Positions 11,363-24,113 of a stretch of 64,000 bases of DNA are shown here, piece by piece; within the stretch, counting starts at the first letter, position 1, and the number at the start of each line of letters is the position of its first letter. Origin of the DNA: Datisca glomerata (Eukaryota > Streptophyta > Magnoliopsida > Cucurbitales > Datiscaceae); the NCBI GenBank assembly GCA_003255025.1, contig QANY01009406.1, forward strand, positions 434,001-498,000, given 5' to 3'. Both the position numbers and the translations under genes were made by a program. A model generated the notes under the pieces. The model was not told the origin of the DNA. It made no database searches and saw only the letters and a program-made list of their open reading frames with translations.

Positions 11363-12569
11363 CGGCTATAAATCCATCCACGTTGAAGCATTAGGAGCTA
11401 TTTCTCTTACTGTAAGGAGTAAATGGGCCCAACGTACTACACCGTTGAAATTTAGAATGAAGAGATAGGCCTGTCGTCTTCCTGATGTGTCAGATCCCGC
11501 GCAAGCATGGTCTCTTGCATGAAAATGCTCCCCCCATGACTCTAGAGGTAACAGGAAAAGTTGTCACGCGCTCCCAGAGCTCTGGGGGAAACTACCCAGG
11601 GAAAGCCAGGACGACCTCCCAGAGCTCTAGCTGGGGTCACCCCTGAAAGGCGAAGGGAAAAATCCCAGAAGAACCAGTGGGGCCGATATAGGGGTAACTG
11701 CAAAGATGCCAGTGGGCTGCCCACCATCTGAGTTTTTTTTATCCATTTGGCCGCCAGGAAGAAGTCGCGTGATGGGGTTGGACAAGCTGAGGATTATTCC
11801 TTACTGAAATACAGAATCTTGCATCGGCTCTCCTCCACAGTTAAAATACAAGCCTCGGCCACGTGGCCCCAGATCCCTACATCTTGCAGCGGACGAAATG
11901 GAAGGACGGGGATCGTGTTAAAATTAGAGCGCAAGCTGACAAATCACCCGAGGACATGAAGCCACAATGATAAGGCAAAAGAGATCGCCAGCCCCCTCAT
12001 AGTACCTTCCGATGAAGTTAGGAACTTCACGATACCTTTACACGAGTATATTCCCCTCAGGCCTACGTATGAGGCTACTGAAACCACAAGGATAGAGGAG
12101 CTTGTGGCCGGCTTACAAACTAGGGGGCAGCCCCGAAAGGGAACTTGATGGGCCAAGGAGCTGATCTTATTCTCACCATACCGCCAGGGAAAATAGTTCA
12201 GGACAAGTAAGCGTTCACCTCCGAGTAGAGTGCGAGGCTAGAAGTGACTTACCGTTGAGGCAAAGGTAAAGTTCAGAAAGGAACGCTCTGACAAAATATG
12301 GAAGGCAAAAAGCTCAGGAAGGCAGGGCTCGGCTATCCTCAGCCCCCCTCCCCCTCGAAGCATCAGACGACAGAGATCACTTACTCATTGATGGTTTTTC
12401 AAATAAGAGGCCTCATTTTTCTCCTTACTTAGAAATAACTTCTGCTAAGGTCCTTTTTATATGAATCTACTTTTATGAACAGACAAAACATGTTATATTT
12501 GCTTAAGATTTCCTGGTTGTTCTACAAGCCTCTGAGGACCGACTCTTCTATGACACGCGACGAAGGCCA

Positions 12570-13012
12570 AAAAGTGATGACTGGTGAGGTGCTCTAGCCC
12601 CCCCATTTTGGATTAAATAAGAAGTGATACTAGTGAGGTACTCGAGCCCACAAGTTAGGATTAAACAAAAAGTGATGAATGGTGAGGTGTTCTATACCAC
12701 AGTCGGGATTAAACAAATAGTGATGACTAGTGAGGTGCTTTAACTCACCAGTCAGGATTAAATAAAAAGTTATGACTCGTGAGGTGCTCTAGCCCACCAG
12801 TCAGGAGTAAGCAAAAAGTGATAACTGGTGAAGTACTCTAGCCCACAAGTCAGGATTAAACAAAAAGTAATGACTTGTGAGGTGCTCTAACCTACCAGTC
12901 AAGATTAAACAAAAAGTGATGACTGGTGAGGTGCTCTAGCCCACCACTCAGGATTAAATAAAAAGTGATTACTAGTGATACACTCTAGCCCACCAGTCGG
13001 GATTAAATAAGA
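12570..13012 (+). repeat. E1 tandem array A, about 49-bp unit, 9 copies
   Basis: The unit runs AAAAAGTGATGACTGGTGAG, then GTGCTCTAGCCCACCAGTC, then AGGATTAAAC. Copies start near 12,570, 12,621, 12,669, 12,716, 12,766, 12,815, 12,864, 12,913 and 12,961, each with a few substitutions. Three copies of the same unit occur in E2 at about 39,228-39,375. Confidence 0.85.
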
Positions 13013-13022
13013 ATTTAGTTTT

Positions 13023-13480
13023 TAACGAGCTCTCAAGCTCGCAGACCCCATCAAGGATCTAGCCAAAGCAGACATTCCTGGCTAGTTATCAACAAGTTAT
13101 GTCTGTCAAGCACTCACACTCAAAGATGGGATCAAGAATCTAGCCGGAGCAGACATGCCTGGCTAAATATCGACAAGTGATGTTTGTACAGCACTCATGC
13201 TCGTAGACGAGATCAAGGATCTAGCAAGAGTAGGCACGCCTAGCTAAATAATGACAAGTGATGTTTGTCGAGCATTCATGCTTGTAAACGGGATCAAGGA
13301 TCTAATGAGAGCAGGCACGCCTGACTAGATATTGACAAGTGACGTCTGTCGAGCACCTCAGCTCACAGACAGAGTTAAGGGTCTAGCCAAGGAAAACACG
13401 TCTGACTAAACAACCAGGAAAGTAATAATTGCCGGGCACTCACGCTCGTCCAACAGAGTTAAGGAAAAGCCTTGGCAAAG
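13023..13480 (+). repeat. E1 tandem array B, about 82-bp unit, 6 copies
   Basis: The unit contains GAGCACTCATGCTCGYAGAC, GATCAAGGATCTAGCCAGAG and CAGGCACGCCTGGCTAGATA. Copies begin near 13,023, 13,108, 13,190, 13,271, 13,351 and 13,434. E2 carries the same array at about 39,390-39,880, in the same order after array A. Confidence 0.82.
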
Positions 13481-15268
13481 GCAATCTCGACATCGGGTGT
13501 AAGGATATCAGCTGAGCATTATAGCTCAGAATAAAGTCCTCTTATGAGCACTTTAGCTCAGGGATCTATCTAGAACAAGGATATCTTGATAGGTAATGAA
13601 AGGAAGGTCCCCTGTCCAAAAATCGAGGAAATTGAATCTGCTTCGCTAGCCCTGAAAATAGCTCATCTAAAAGGAAGCATGCTCGACTAAATGACAAAAG
13701 GCAAACCCACCAATGCAAGCGGAAGGTTTGCCCGACCAGACCTCTAGAATAAGAGCACGAAAGGCTTCTTAAAGTTCGTGGGAAGTCTTTAGGACACCCG
13801 ACCTACAGAGGGACAAGCCGTTGGGCAAAATCAACTCCACCAAAAAAGGATCTAGACCCTTAGAGGCCCACTCCAGCTTCGGGTCATAAATAATCTCGCA
13901 CCTCTGGTCAATAAAAATTAACGATACAATGCTCAGCGTAATAAGTAAAAAATGACCACATAGATCAAGATTAAGGCCTCATCCAGACCAGATTAAAAGA
14001 ACATCTACTCAAGACATGCTCGCGACAGAAAATAAGCACAAACAGAAATGAACAACAGAGCCAGAAGTAAAGTTTATTTTCAATAATAAACAGATGACTA
14101 TAAGTACAAATAAAGATATGAAAGTCTCATCGGTTAAGGGGACGCCCCCTTAGGGTAACTCAAAAGCCCCTATTTGGGAAGAAGAAAAATAACCCCCCTC
14201 ATCCAGGGCAGTATCTCCACAACATCCTTGAACTCGTCCGAGATTTCAAGGACTCCAGTTGCCCTGATCTTGAGGACTCAATCTCTCCAGCTTAAGGAGA
14301 AAGGAGGAAACCCCACATTTGGGTCTGGAACGTTCCCAGAGGACGCGATTGTGAAGGTTATGCTTGACCTACTTTCGATGCATCAGCCCACTCTAAGGTC
14401 GATGGAGTAAGTTGATGAAAGATCGAAGGGAATGACCACACGGAAGGAGGGAGATAGGTTGTGGCCGGTCAAGGTGCTTCATCGTAAAGCAAAGGTTGGC
14501 AACCGACTAGATTACAGGCTTGTGTTAATGGTAAAGTCTTTATCACTAGGGCGGGCAGCCAACACGGACCAAGGATTCACCGAACAGGCTTATCGATGAC
14601 ATAAAAATTATCACAAATGAAACATCGACGACTTCAAGGCATGACATTCAAGAGGTGATGGGAAGGAAGCGACAATCATGAAAAAGGAGGAGGATTCTGA
14701 AGGAGAACCTCTAGAATAGAATAAGCCCCCGGAAGGGGGGAGATTATCATTCTTCTAAAGGAATTAAGGGGAAGGACAAAGGTGAACATGGATTTCAACT
14801 CTATCGAGAAGGCATGGGTGAGGAAAATGAAAACCAGGATCTCCCATTAATATGCCTTGAAGGGGAAAACCACTCATTTAACGGGCATATAAAAAAATGA
14901 AAGAAAAGAGGAGGGGGGTCGTAATACAACTGTTGGGTCCATCCTACAATCAATGAAAGGTTGTTTCACGGACCAATGAAAAATTTTCAGAAGACCAAAC
15001 AACAGAATGATATGACACAACGTACGAGGGGTTAGGAGCCGTGAAACAATAATACTCACCCCACCCCACTCGCACCCACTCGCCATTAATAACCCCACTC
15101 CCGAAAAGGTTAATGACCTCGAAACACGAATAAACTTGAAACACAAGCATGAGCTACCCGGATAAGGTGAAGTTTATCACGCCCAAGTAGCTTAGATGTA
15201 GAGCTCGAGTTAATGAAGTCTTCGGACTTGGATATCAGAAGCTACCCAAGTCCTTGACCGGGGGTAAC

Positions 15269-15989
15269 TGTTATAGGCATTTTCTCAACCTTTAATGACA
15301 CAACAACACGTGTCACGCCATATTAGGAAACTCCCTACCACAAGAAAGGAGCGGAACCGACCTCGACTGGTCGGCCCCTATGGAGCTCGGGACGCACAAG
15401 ACCCAAGCTCATGGAAAATAGGAATAAGAGCACAAGGAAAGCTCTGTCGACCCCGAGCTCAAAGTCATCATTACTCGTCGAAGGTGACGACCAAGTTGGC
15501 ACTCCATCCTAAGCCTGAATGACAGGATAGCCTCCGTCTGGTCATCTCATTGACACATTAATATTTAATATCCACCAGCTTTATATCAAAATTCGCCTCC
15601 TTTCCATCCAGTCAATGTCAGGCAAGACAAATTTTATGTCCCATAAAGGCTTCTTCGACACGCTACCCACGGCCCCAAAGACTCAGGTATAAATACTTTC
15701 CCTAAATGCCAAAAGAGGTATGTCTTCTCTCTCCTAAAAAACTATGCCAAAATATCGACAAATGACTGACTTAGGCATCAAAGGCCTTTAGACGAGGCAA
15801 CCACCCTCGATTCCTCGCCTTTAGGATTCCTTGTCTCTGTTTTACAGATGTTTAGGCCATGAGAAGCTCTAATCAAGAGGAAGAATACGCTCACCATAAA
15901 GAGGAAAGATTTCACATAATGTCACTCCGGCAGATTCCCCCAGTTAGGAGGACCCACACACCTGTACTATGGTAGTTTTCAGCTAAACA
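15269..15989 (+). repeat. E1 right LTR
   Basis: 721 bp from TGTTATAGGC to AGCTAAACA, matching the left LTR through its whole length and followed at once by the target-site copy GATGT. Confidence 0.87.
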
Positions 15990-15994
15990 GATGT

Positions 15995-16429
15995 CTAGTG
16001 ATTTGAACAGTTGTCGTCTTGTGAGATTTGAATGGCTAATATCAGCTCCTAAAAAGTAAGCAAAAATAGAACACTAATTTTTTTTAAGTTTGGCGGATGC
16101 GATCTAGGTTGTCTAGATCAGATCAGACAATCATATACTTCTAAATTTGAAGTATCCTACTTTCACGCAATTCATAGGGTTCAACAAGTAATCAATATTT
16201 CATGATCATGGGTGTAGTATTATTTGTCGTAGTGGTCCTTATACATCGCATTAACGACCAAAAGATGGTCGGAAGAAAAAATCTCTATTTGATAGGTTTT
16301 TTCTTATACCTATGAATTCCATTGTAACTACCGATATAGTTAGTCCGTGAACAACCAACTATCATACTGTAAAAATTGGTAAGATTTATATATGACCATG
16401 GTCCTAAAAAGATTGATTAGGTCAATCAA
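15995..16429. other. intergenic, nothing recognised
   Basis: Lies between E1 and the SINE. It should hold the continuation of the gypsy pol cut by E1, but I cannot read a pol frame here, so that boundary was already eroded. Confidence 0.35.
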
Positions 16430-16652
16430 TTTTTTTAATTAGCATTGCGTCTCTAGAACGTAGTTTTTCGACTAATCTCGCGGGTGCATAGGTCCTCGGA
16501 TAGGAATTTCCTGCAAGTGCACCACTGGTAAATGAAAGGATAAATTTTCAAACCGATGGTCATGAGATAACATGACCCCTGATTCAAACTCGTAACTTAG
16601 GAGGGGCAAGCTTCTAAACCCACGGTAATCATTTACGCTACACCTCGCGGTT
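16430..16652 (-). mobile_element. tRNA-derived SINE
   Basis: On the minus strand it starts GCGAGGTGTAGCGTAAATG (box A-like) and carries GAGTTTGAATCAGGG (box B-like) about 60 bp later. It then has a tRNA-unrelated body including GATTAGTCGAAAAACTACG and ends AATGCTAATTAAAAAAATTG. A second, diverged member with the same body and tail lies at 25,225-25,395, which supports a dispersed family. Confidence 0.6.
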
Positions 16653-17322
16653 AATCAAATTATTTCCTAAGTATCAAAACAACCAATTATTAATAGAATT
16701 CCTCGTTGGCGCTCTGTAGAATACTCATTTGGACGATGCCTCTCAAATACATTGTAAGGCAACATACCCTTGCTGGCGAATAACCAATACCCGATAAACA
16801 AAGTATAATAATGTTATGAATGACCCAAATATCAGCAAAAGGAAGTTGTTCCCATGTAGTTCTAAACATACTGAGCTCCACATATTTTTTTTACAGTAAA
16901 AGGGGGATTGACGTATTTTTTATCATCATGCTATTGCCTTACGCTTGTAGCCCCAGAATCCCAATTCTACTTGTGTGATTGAGTTCAATTGATTTCATCA
17001 CATCTCTATGAAATGTCCATGGGACATGTTTGGCAGTAAATTCTCCACCACAAACCCGTAGGTACATACAATAAATGCGTGGCAATTGTTAAACCATATT
17101 CAGGGGTAGTAATAATTTGACATTCAGATTTCAAGGGGAAATTAAAAATATATATGTTCTGCCCATGAACAGTTAAGGTCTTTGCAGAATTTCTTTTTAA
17201 AACAAGAAAATCTGTATGCAAATAGGTTACTCAACAAATCACAAAATGCCAAACTTTACTAACACAATAAATTTCATCTGTATAATGCATCTATGTTGCA
17301 ATGATTATCACCCGCAATTGCC
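16653..17322. other. intergenic, downstream of the UFD1-family gene
   Basis: No supported gene. Part of it must be the 3' untranslated and terminator region of the UFD1-family gene, which ends at 17,444. Confidence 0.4.
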
Positions 17323-17386
17323 GATGACGCTTTACTAAAGCCGTATCTGTAGGTGATGACACTTTACTAAAGCCGTATCTGTAGGT
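17323..17386. repeat. 32-bp tandem duplication
   Basis: Two adjacent copies of a 32-bp unit containing CTTTACTAAAGCCGTATCTG, differing at one base. It lies about 60 bp past the stop codon of the UFD1-family gene, probably in its 3' untranslated region. Confidence 0.85.
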
Positions 17387-17443
17387 GCAGGTACCCGCAT
17401 CCACAAATATAATTGACATCCATATTCATAGGTTTAGAAGCAT

Positions 17444-20400
17444 TCAGCTCTTTTGATGAACAGCAATTAGGTGGATGTCCATGTCCTTCAGCATGACAGC
17501 ACGCCCACATGAATCGCACGGAGCTGTCCTAGACCCACATAAGCTTTCATGCTCAGACAGTCCTCTTAATCTATCCCGATTATCAATAGCTGAACTTCCA
17601 GCTTGAACCATGTCCCCACAAAACCGACATGTAATCAGTCGCAATTGACAAACTGATGCTTGGTGTTCAACCTGTCCAAGACATTAAACCATTATAATTA
17701 TGCATAACAACTTTTATCCATTCAGCCCAAAGCATAATAATCAACGTTTCTTCGCTTCTAACGTTCTACCAATATTATAATACTGTAAATAAAGAACAGA
17801 CTTCATTTCACGACATCCCATATTAGACGCAACATGAGGAGTATACAGCTTCTTGAGATCCTACTGAACTCGTAAAGAATAGAGATTCTACTGAGCACAA
17901 TATAATAGGGTATAAAGTACCTGATTAATTTTAATTAACTTTCCTTAACCAAACATGTAATAGGAGAGACAATATACAGATGAAAGAGAATAACCCCCAA
18001 AAATATTGTAGAACCAGTGCCTAGTCTCTTGCTTTGATATTACATATGAGTATGTATCACGAAACAAAATTTTAAATCACCACTGCAGACTAGATACAGT
18101 TTGAAAATCATTTGAGGGGACAGAGCTGCACTTTGATAAATTGTGGTACGTACATAATTACCTATTAGCTTGCTCCGATTGGCCATTGTGTATAAAAAAT
18201 AGTTGTCAATCATTATGATATGAATTCACTCTAAACATAATGTAATATGGAGTTTTGAAAAGAGATTTAACACTAACGATCCAAATGGTTGCATTAAGTT
18301 ATTAAACATCCATCTCCAAGTGGTCTGCTGAAAATATAATGACAATAGGAGTAAACTATCTTTTTGTCCAGACAACAATCTGCTCCAACTGTAAATTTCT
18401 ACAAGTTTCTTTTCTTTTTGAAAAGAGATGAGATTAACAGACAGTCAAAACTGAATTAAAAGAACATCCTTGATCTAAGATACCACATATGCAAAGTGAA
18501 GAGCAAAAAGGTCAACCACTTACCATCTGTTCTTTCTCAAGGAGTACTCCACAGGCGCACTGGAGTGGCTCATGGAAAACTTTCATATGCTTATCAATTT
18601 CACTCTGCTGAAACGCTTGTCCACATTTATCACAATGTACATGGTTCTTGACCTCTTCAACCCGAAGAACAACACCACACCCATTATGCTGGCAGACAAC
18701 ATTATGTCTACTACAATAAGCTTCATGAAGTGCTATAGTTCGAGTTGGTACATAATGCTTACAATTTCGACATTCTGTAGTATCCACCTCTGTGTAAGTC
18801 GATGGAGAGACCGCGTGTTCACCCACCTTATGGTTCATGTTATCTTGAATGCATACTGATATCCGGTACTTGGTTATCCCTTTGAAGCCATAAACCCCAA
18901 TGCTATAAGCACCGGCTCCAAAGTTTTTGTCTTTAGAGTTAAGGATAAGAACCTTCGAGCCAATATCATGGGAAGACCATTCATGCTGGTGCCTGGTAGG
19001 AAATATAAGAGGGTGCTTTGCAATGTAAATGTCGTTGTCTTCACCTGTGGTCTCCACCTCAAGCTTGACTTCAACTCCACTATTCCTAAAAGCAACCCTA
19101 TTCCAAGTATTTTCGTCTATTGAGAACTTGTAGTATGAGTAATGTCCTTCTTCGACCATTCCTGATTCTGGCTTTCCAAGAGTTAAAAGTTTAAGAACGT
19201 GCTGATTCAATGTTTCTGAAGTTGACACAGGACTGACTATATCAACATCAATATCTGTTTCTAGAACAGATACACTAGAGGATGGCTTCAACTCAAGGAC
19301 ATGCAACTTGTATATCAGCTCCCCATAACTAACTGTCAGAATGTCACCTTGGGAAAGGGTAGCATGCTGGCGAAGGCTTGTTTCAAGAATCGCTTTGTGA
19401 TTGGGTAAGTCTGAAAAACCTATACCATCTGGCTGGAGTTTCGCATAGGTACCTTTTGCCAGCCAAACATAACGTACTTCAATCCATGGAGTCTTTGGGT
19501 AGTCTTCAAAAAAAAGATTTCTCCATACATGAGGAGGCAGCCCGACAGAACCTTCATCCGCTGTAAACTCTAAAACACCTGAATGTGTGATCTTATCATT
19601 CCCTTCATCGGCATCCTTTATTTCTTGAGGAACTCTAGAAAGTTTGAAGTACACAGGCCCCTTATCAAAAGCACCTTGATTAGACAATTCAGTGAAACAG
19701 GAAGGTGGCAGTTTGATCTTGTCTCCATTACTCTGATAAGGAACAGCTTCTAATACACGGGAAAACGAGATTCCTCTTCCAGCTAGCAGATTTTCTTCCA
19801 TTTGCTGATCAGCCTGCAGAAATTCGGAGTAGTTTTAATTTTTTGGCAATAATCTAACAGCACAAAGTGGGAATATGGCATGGCCTACTAACGGCCATTG
19901 CCCTGCAGACCAAGGTCACAACACAAAGTAATCGTCGCTACGCGAAATTCAATTATATTGAAACTATGTTTCTGAATGTAACCAGGACAACCAGATTACT
20001 ATCTATACAATGAAAAGTAATGTCTATACAAAACCGCTGAGAAAAACTCTACCATCGAACTTTGTAATGTTCCCTTTTAAGATAATTAAGAAAGAGTGCA
20101 GAGCCGAAAAAAAAATGTATAGGAAGTGATGCGATAAAATCCAGAAATCTCATGTTAAGGAAAACGGAGTATAAACACGATTATCAATTACATTGCATAT
20201 TTTCAAAGCATTACTTTATTGATCATGTCAAGGGGATAGTGAGTCTAAAGAGTAAACTTTTAATGCAACGAGCGAGATTGCCAAATAACCAAATCTAATC
20301 AAGTAGGTTACATAAGCTCTAATCGGAAATTTTGGTTTCTAAAGCAGACAAAAGGAAGAAAGAAGAAAAAGAAACCCAATTTGGGCATCAGTCGCCGATC

Positions 20401-20661
20401 AGCGTTATCATCTTAACATGATTGCTTCATACTATCAGCGAATAAACTCAGCGAAAATGGCAGGGTAAGTTAGTGGACCTTGTGTTGAGCCTCGGCAGCA
20501 TCTAACCGTCTCGTTCTTTGAGCCGCTTCAATTGCTTCTCTCTGGCCCTTAGCCTCTTCCTTCGCCTTCCTCTCCCTCTCCAATTTCAACCTCGCTCTCT
20601 CCTTCCTCTCCTTCTGCTCCATCTCTAGCTTCTCTCTCGCTCTTCTTAGCTCAAAATCCAT
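17444..20661 (-). CDS. UFD1-family zinc-finger protein (PRLI-interacting factor K type)
   Basis: Three exons: 20,661-20,479, 19,813-18,524 and 17,671-17,444, giving 566 residues, close to the Arabidopsis homologue. Residues 1 to about 65 are a charged helix (MDFELRRAREKLEMEQ). About 75-270 is the UFD1 N-terminal fold (GDKIKLPPSCFTELS, HSGVLEFTADEGSVGLPP, TLSQGDILTVSYG). The C-terminal third carries C/H pairs of TRAF-like zinc fingers (CRNCKHYVP, HCDKCGQAF, CACGVLLEKEQM, CRFCGDMV, CDSCGRAV). UFD1 proteins work with CDC48/p97 in ubiquitin-dependent degradation, so an adaptor role is inferred. Exons join in phase (AEAQHK/ADQQMEENLL; KEQM/VEHQAS). The first donor, AAG/GTCCAC, is weak but is the only one that restores the family sequence. 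Confidence 0.92.
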
Positions 20662-20989
20662 CTCCCCAAATCTATCGAATCAAACTCTCTCAATTTTCGT
20701 GAGTCAGGAAAAATTTTGAACGATTGTCTTGGGTTGCTTTACAGGTTGTGCTGTTGAAGTAAAGAGCGAATTTTGATTTGGCAATTGTACATTCGGTTTT
20801 TATTGGTTCCGCGTTTTGACGTCGATTGGATCCAACGAGTTCTAGAAGCATCAGGGCCTTCCAGGCCATGATATAGGCTTAGCAAATAAATCACTGAATT
20901 TTATAATGATTCTTCTTTAAAATTTAACGATCACAGCGTAAAATATTACGTAGTTTATAAATACATACTCAATGGTACATAATAATATA

Positions 20990-21345
20990 TTGTGTTAAGC
21001 ATTTTTTTTAGAATATATGTAATATATTATACAAACATGAACGAATAGTATATAATTACATATTGTATTATACAGTATTGTTATCTTTTGTTATATAGTA
21101 TATAAATATATACATTATAGTATATATTTACATACTGTGTTATGCAGTTTTTGGTTTACAATTTTGTAGTATATATACAAAATTTTATAGTATATTTACT
21201 AGTAGTACATTTTAGTATACTATCAGTATATCATATTATATATGTAATATAATTTTACATGTCATCAGTATATCGTAGTATATCTATAGTATTTTATATA
21301 CTATTAGTATATCATAGTGTATATATATAGTATATTTTTAGGTAC
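20990..21345. repeat. TA-rich low-complexity block
   Basis: Variants of AGTATATCATAGTATAT and TATATAGTATATTT recur for about 350 bp without a fixed period. It looks like a degenerate AT satellite. Confidence 0.6.
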
Positions 21346-22035
21346 CATACCCAAGCCCGGCCAATCCTTATTCCCACACCCAAGCCCATCCCCTCCTTCT
21401 TCTTCTTCATCCATCTCGCTCGAAAATTAGAAATAGAGAGAGAAAAAAATGTTTACATAAGAAATGAAGGAAGATTAATATATTTGATTTCAATTGTTGA
21501 TCAATTCTGTATAAACTTAACTATAGAAGATGAAAAAAAATTCACAAAGTTAACCCAAAAAATCAAAGTCAAATTCGAATAAACGGTAAACAATAATGCT
21601 CGAATTGTGCAACAATAGAGTCGCCACAGCCGATGAAGAGAGGCAAAAAGCGGTAATATTTTCTAGCTACGGGAAAATTATTAAACAATAATAAAACTTA
21701 AAAGAGACAATTAGTTATAATACGGGTAAAAAAGTAAAATACTATAGAGAATCCTAACTAACCTAAAATCCCTCATAAAATCTGATCATATGTGCAAAAG
21801 TAAAAATTAAAGGATTTAATATAAAACTTAAACTTAAACTAGCTTAATTACCTAATTTTCTCATTGTTCTTTACAACCCACATTCACTCTTCTTGATGCC
21901 TATTCGGGTGTATCAGATCCAAACATATGGGCCCTTAAAAGCCCACCTCACTACACATGGTGGTGGAACGGAAAAGATAAGATGTAGGGAAATTTTACAT
22001 AACAGACAATATTAAGGAGGTGTTATAAGAAATTG

Positions 22036-22195
22036 CAGGTCAATCAGATATGTAAATATGATAGATTTAATTAGGTAAATAGTAAGTTTCTTAAATAGTC
22101 AATAATTTTAGATAAATATGTTCATCATCTATAAATAACATACTACCTATATTTTCAGGTCAATCAGATATGTAAATATGATAGATTTAATTGAT
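22036..22195. repeat. 40-bp direct repeat
   Basis: The sequence AGGTCAATCAGATATGTAAA, continuing TATGATAGATTTAATT, occurs at about 22,036 and again at about 22,158 with no mismatch over about 36 bp. The 80 bp between copies is unrelated. Confidence 0.8.
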
Positions 22196-22399
22196 ATATC
22201 ATACAAATAAAGAAATAATAGTTGTCGATGGATTTAAACTGTAATCAAGATCTAAACCGTTACTTTTTTTATATATTTTCAGGAAATCTTTAATTTTCAT
22301 CTAAACCGCTACTTTTTTAACTACATCAACCAATTAAATACTGAATAAAAAATCTTAAAGGAAATCAAATTAATTCAATAAAAAATCAACAATAAATCA

Positions 22400-23160
22400 G
22401 TGATAATTCAATCAATGAACTAAATTTAAAATTCTAATAAATTAATATATAACGCATGTTATGTATAGTTATCATAGTAATCATAAGTAAATAAGTGATA
22501 TATTTGAATCAATTGTGACTGATGTTAATGATTTAATTGTATAATTGTAATTTCCATAAATGATAATTAACATACTTAAAGAAAAAATTTAAAAATCAGC
22601 AAATCCTGCCTTCGCCTTAAAAAAGGATGCAATATTAACTTTCCTAAAACACATTAATTGACAGCGTATTTTATTTTAAAATCACCCTATCAAAAAATTC
22701 ACCAAAATAATTAGAAAAGTCAATAAAAATCTAATTATTGTTATGAAAAATGCTACTTAATTAATTATGGTAAATAACAACTATCCTAAAATGTCAATCA
22801 ATCATCCAAAAACAAAATAAAAGATAAACTCTACAAAATCTCGATCAATGTATCATAGTAAATCATATGCAAATAAGTGATATACTTGACTCTATTGTGG
22901 CAGACATAAATGACTCAATTTTTTAGTTACAGCTTCCATATTTACCAAAAATTTTAAAAGCCAAAAAATCCGGCCTGTACTAGCCTAAAAACATAACCAA
23001 TTTTAACTTCCCTCTACCATATTAATTACTTCATTTTGAAATGATATCTCATTAATGAAATAGTCCCACAAATCAGATGATAGAATCTGTCAAACGAATA
23101 GTAAAATCATCAATAAAAAATCAACAACATCTGGTTAATGACGTGATGACAAAAAATCTA
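22400..23160. repeat. diverged tandem duplication, about 380-bp unit
   Basis: Two halves share landmarks in the same order: AAATAAGTGATATAYTTGA, a GACTCAATT/GATTTAATT block, TTCCATA, then AAATC-GCCT, AACTTCC, a CATATTAATT stretch and ATTTTRAAAT. The copies are offset by about 380 bp and have drifted strongly. Confidence 0.45.
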
Positions 23161-24113
23161 TTATTTACCTAAAAAAACATGTTATCCCTTAACTTATAGC
23201 TTTCAAAACATTTTTATTTGGTGTAATTACTTTAAGATCAAATAAGGATGTTTCAAGAATAACTAAATAAAACTCAACTCTAAATTTGACACAATTATTT
23301 TATATTACACAAAAATGACCGTATAAGATAAAATCATAAATTTAAAACAAAAACCACTAAATAGATATATTTCTTCCCCTACTTTTCCTCTACTTCTCAG
23401 ACTATCTCGCCGACACAACCGCCCCTCAGGCCGCCGCCCGCCTCAAACGGGTAAATTAGTTTGTTTATTATGCGTCAACAGTTTCTTTACTAAGCAAACA
23501 AATTGTTATTGATGTAAACACATTGTTACGCAGTAAACAATCTTACTCTATGTAGACAGATCATTTACGATGTCAGAAGAAGATGATTATCAGAAAAGAG
23601 AGAGAATGAATGTGAAATAAACTAGAGATAGAATAAAAGACAATGATAAGAGATAAAAAGAGAAAATATGAAATGACTGTGAATGAGAGAGAAAAACCGT
23701 GCTGTGACATATAAGAGAGAGAAAGATTGAGGAATATGAAAGATATTCTTTAAAAAAATTAGATATTATTTTTACTTGGGAAACTTAAAATATATTCTTG
23801 CATTTAAAATTTAAAGCACCACCATGCATTCATCATGATTTCTCATAATATAATATCATACTATTATAACTTGATAGTATATATAGTATCAATGTAGATA
23901 CTTATTATGATATAATAAAAATTAAAAATAAAAATAAAAATTTAAAATTTTATTTATATGTGTGATCTCACATGAGATGCGTTGTTAAATTATAATGATG
24001 TTAAGCGTTTCATTGTTACATTTTAATATTATTTAGTTATCTCACTCACAATATAATGTAAATACATTTTGATCTATATTATTCACATGTCAGGCGAATG
24101 TTAAATAGTTATC

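Larger units (their letters stand above)
10628..15989. mobile_element. E1: non-autonomous LTR retrotransposon (TSD GATGT)
   Basis: A complete 5,362-bp element. LTRs at 10,628-11,342 and 15,269-15,989 start TGTTAWAGGCATTTTC; the right one ends AGCTAAACA. The 5-bp duplication GATGT flanks it at 10,623-10,627 and 15,990-15,994. A primer-binding-site-like GTTGGCGTCGTCTGTGG follows the left LTR, and GACCGGGGGTAAC precedes the right one. I find no gag, protease, RT, RNase H or integrase inside; instead there are two tandem-repeat arrays. The LTRs differ at scattered sites, so it is not recent. The same family supplies E2 at 37,041-43,546. It must have been copied with enzymes from another element. 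Confidence 0.88.
20862..24113. other. AT-rich intergenic DNA with duplications
   Basis: About 3.2 kb between two minus-strand genes with no supported gene. It contains a TA-rich block (about 20,990-21,345), a 40-bp direct repeat (22,036 and 22,158) and a diverged tandem duplication (about 22,400-23,160). A purine-rich GAGAGA stretch lies at about 23,580-23,730. Confidence 0.5.

Noticed and set aside
12570..13480. Regular direct repeats that resemble a CRISPR array
   Set aside because: Units are contiguous with no unique spacers, lie inside an LTR element, and the window is plant DNA. The same holds for 29,777-30,225 and 58,808-59,195.
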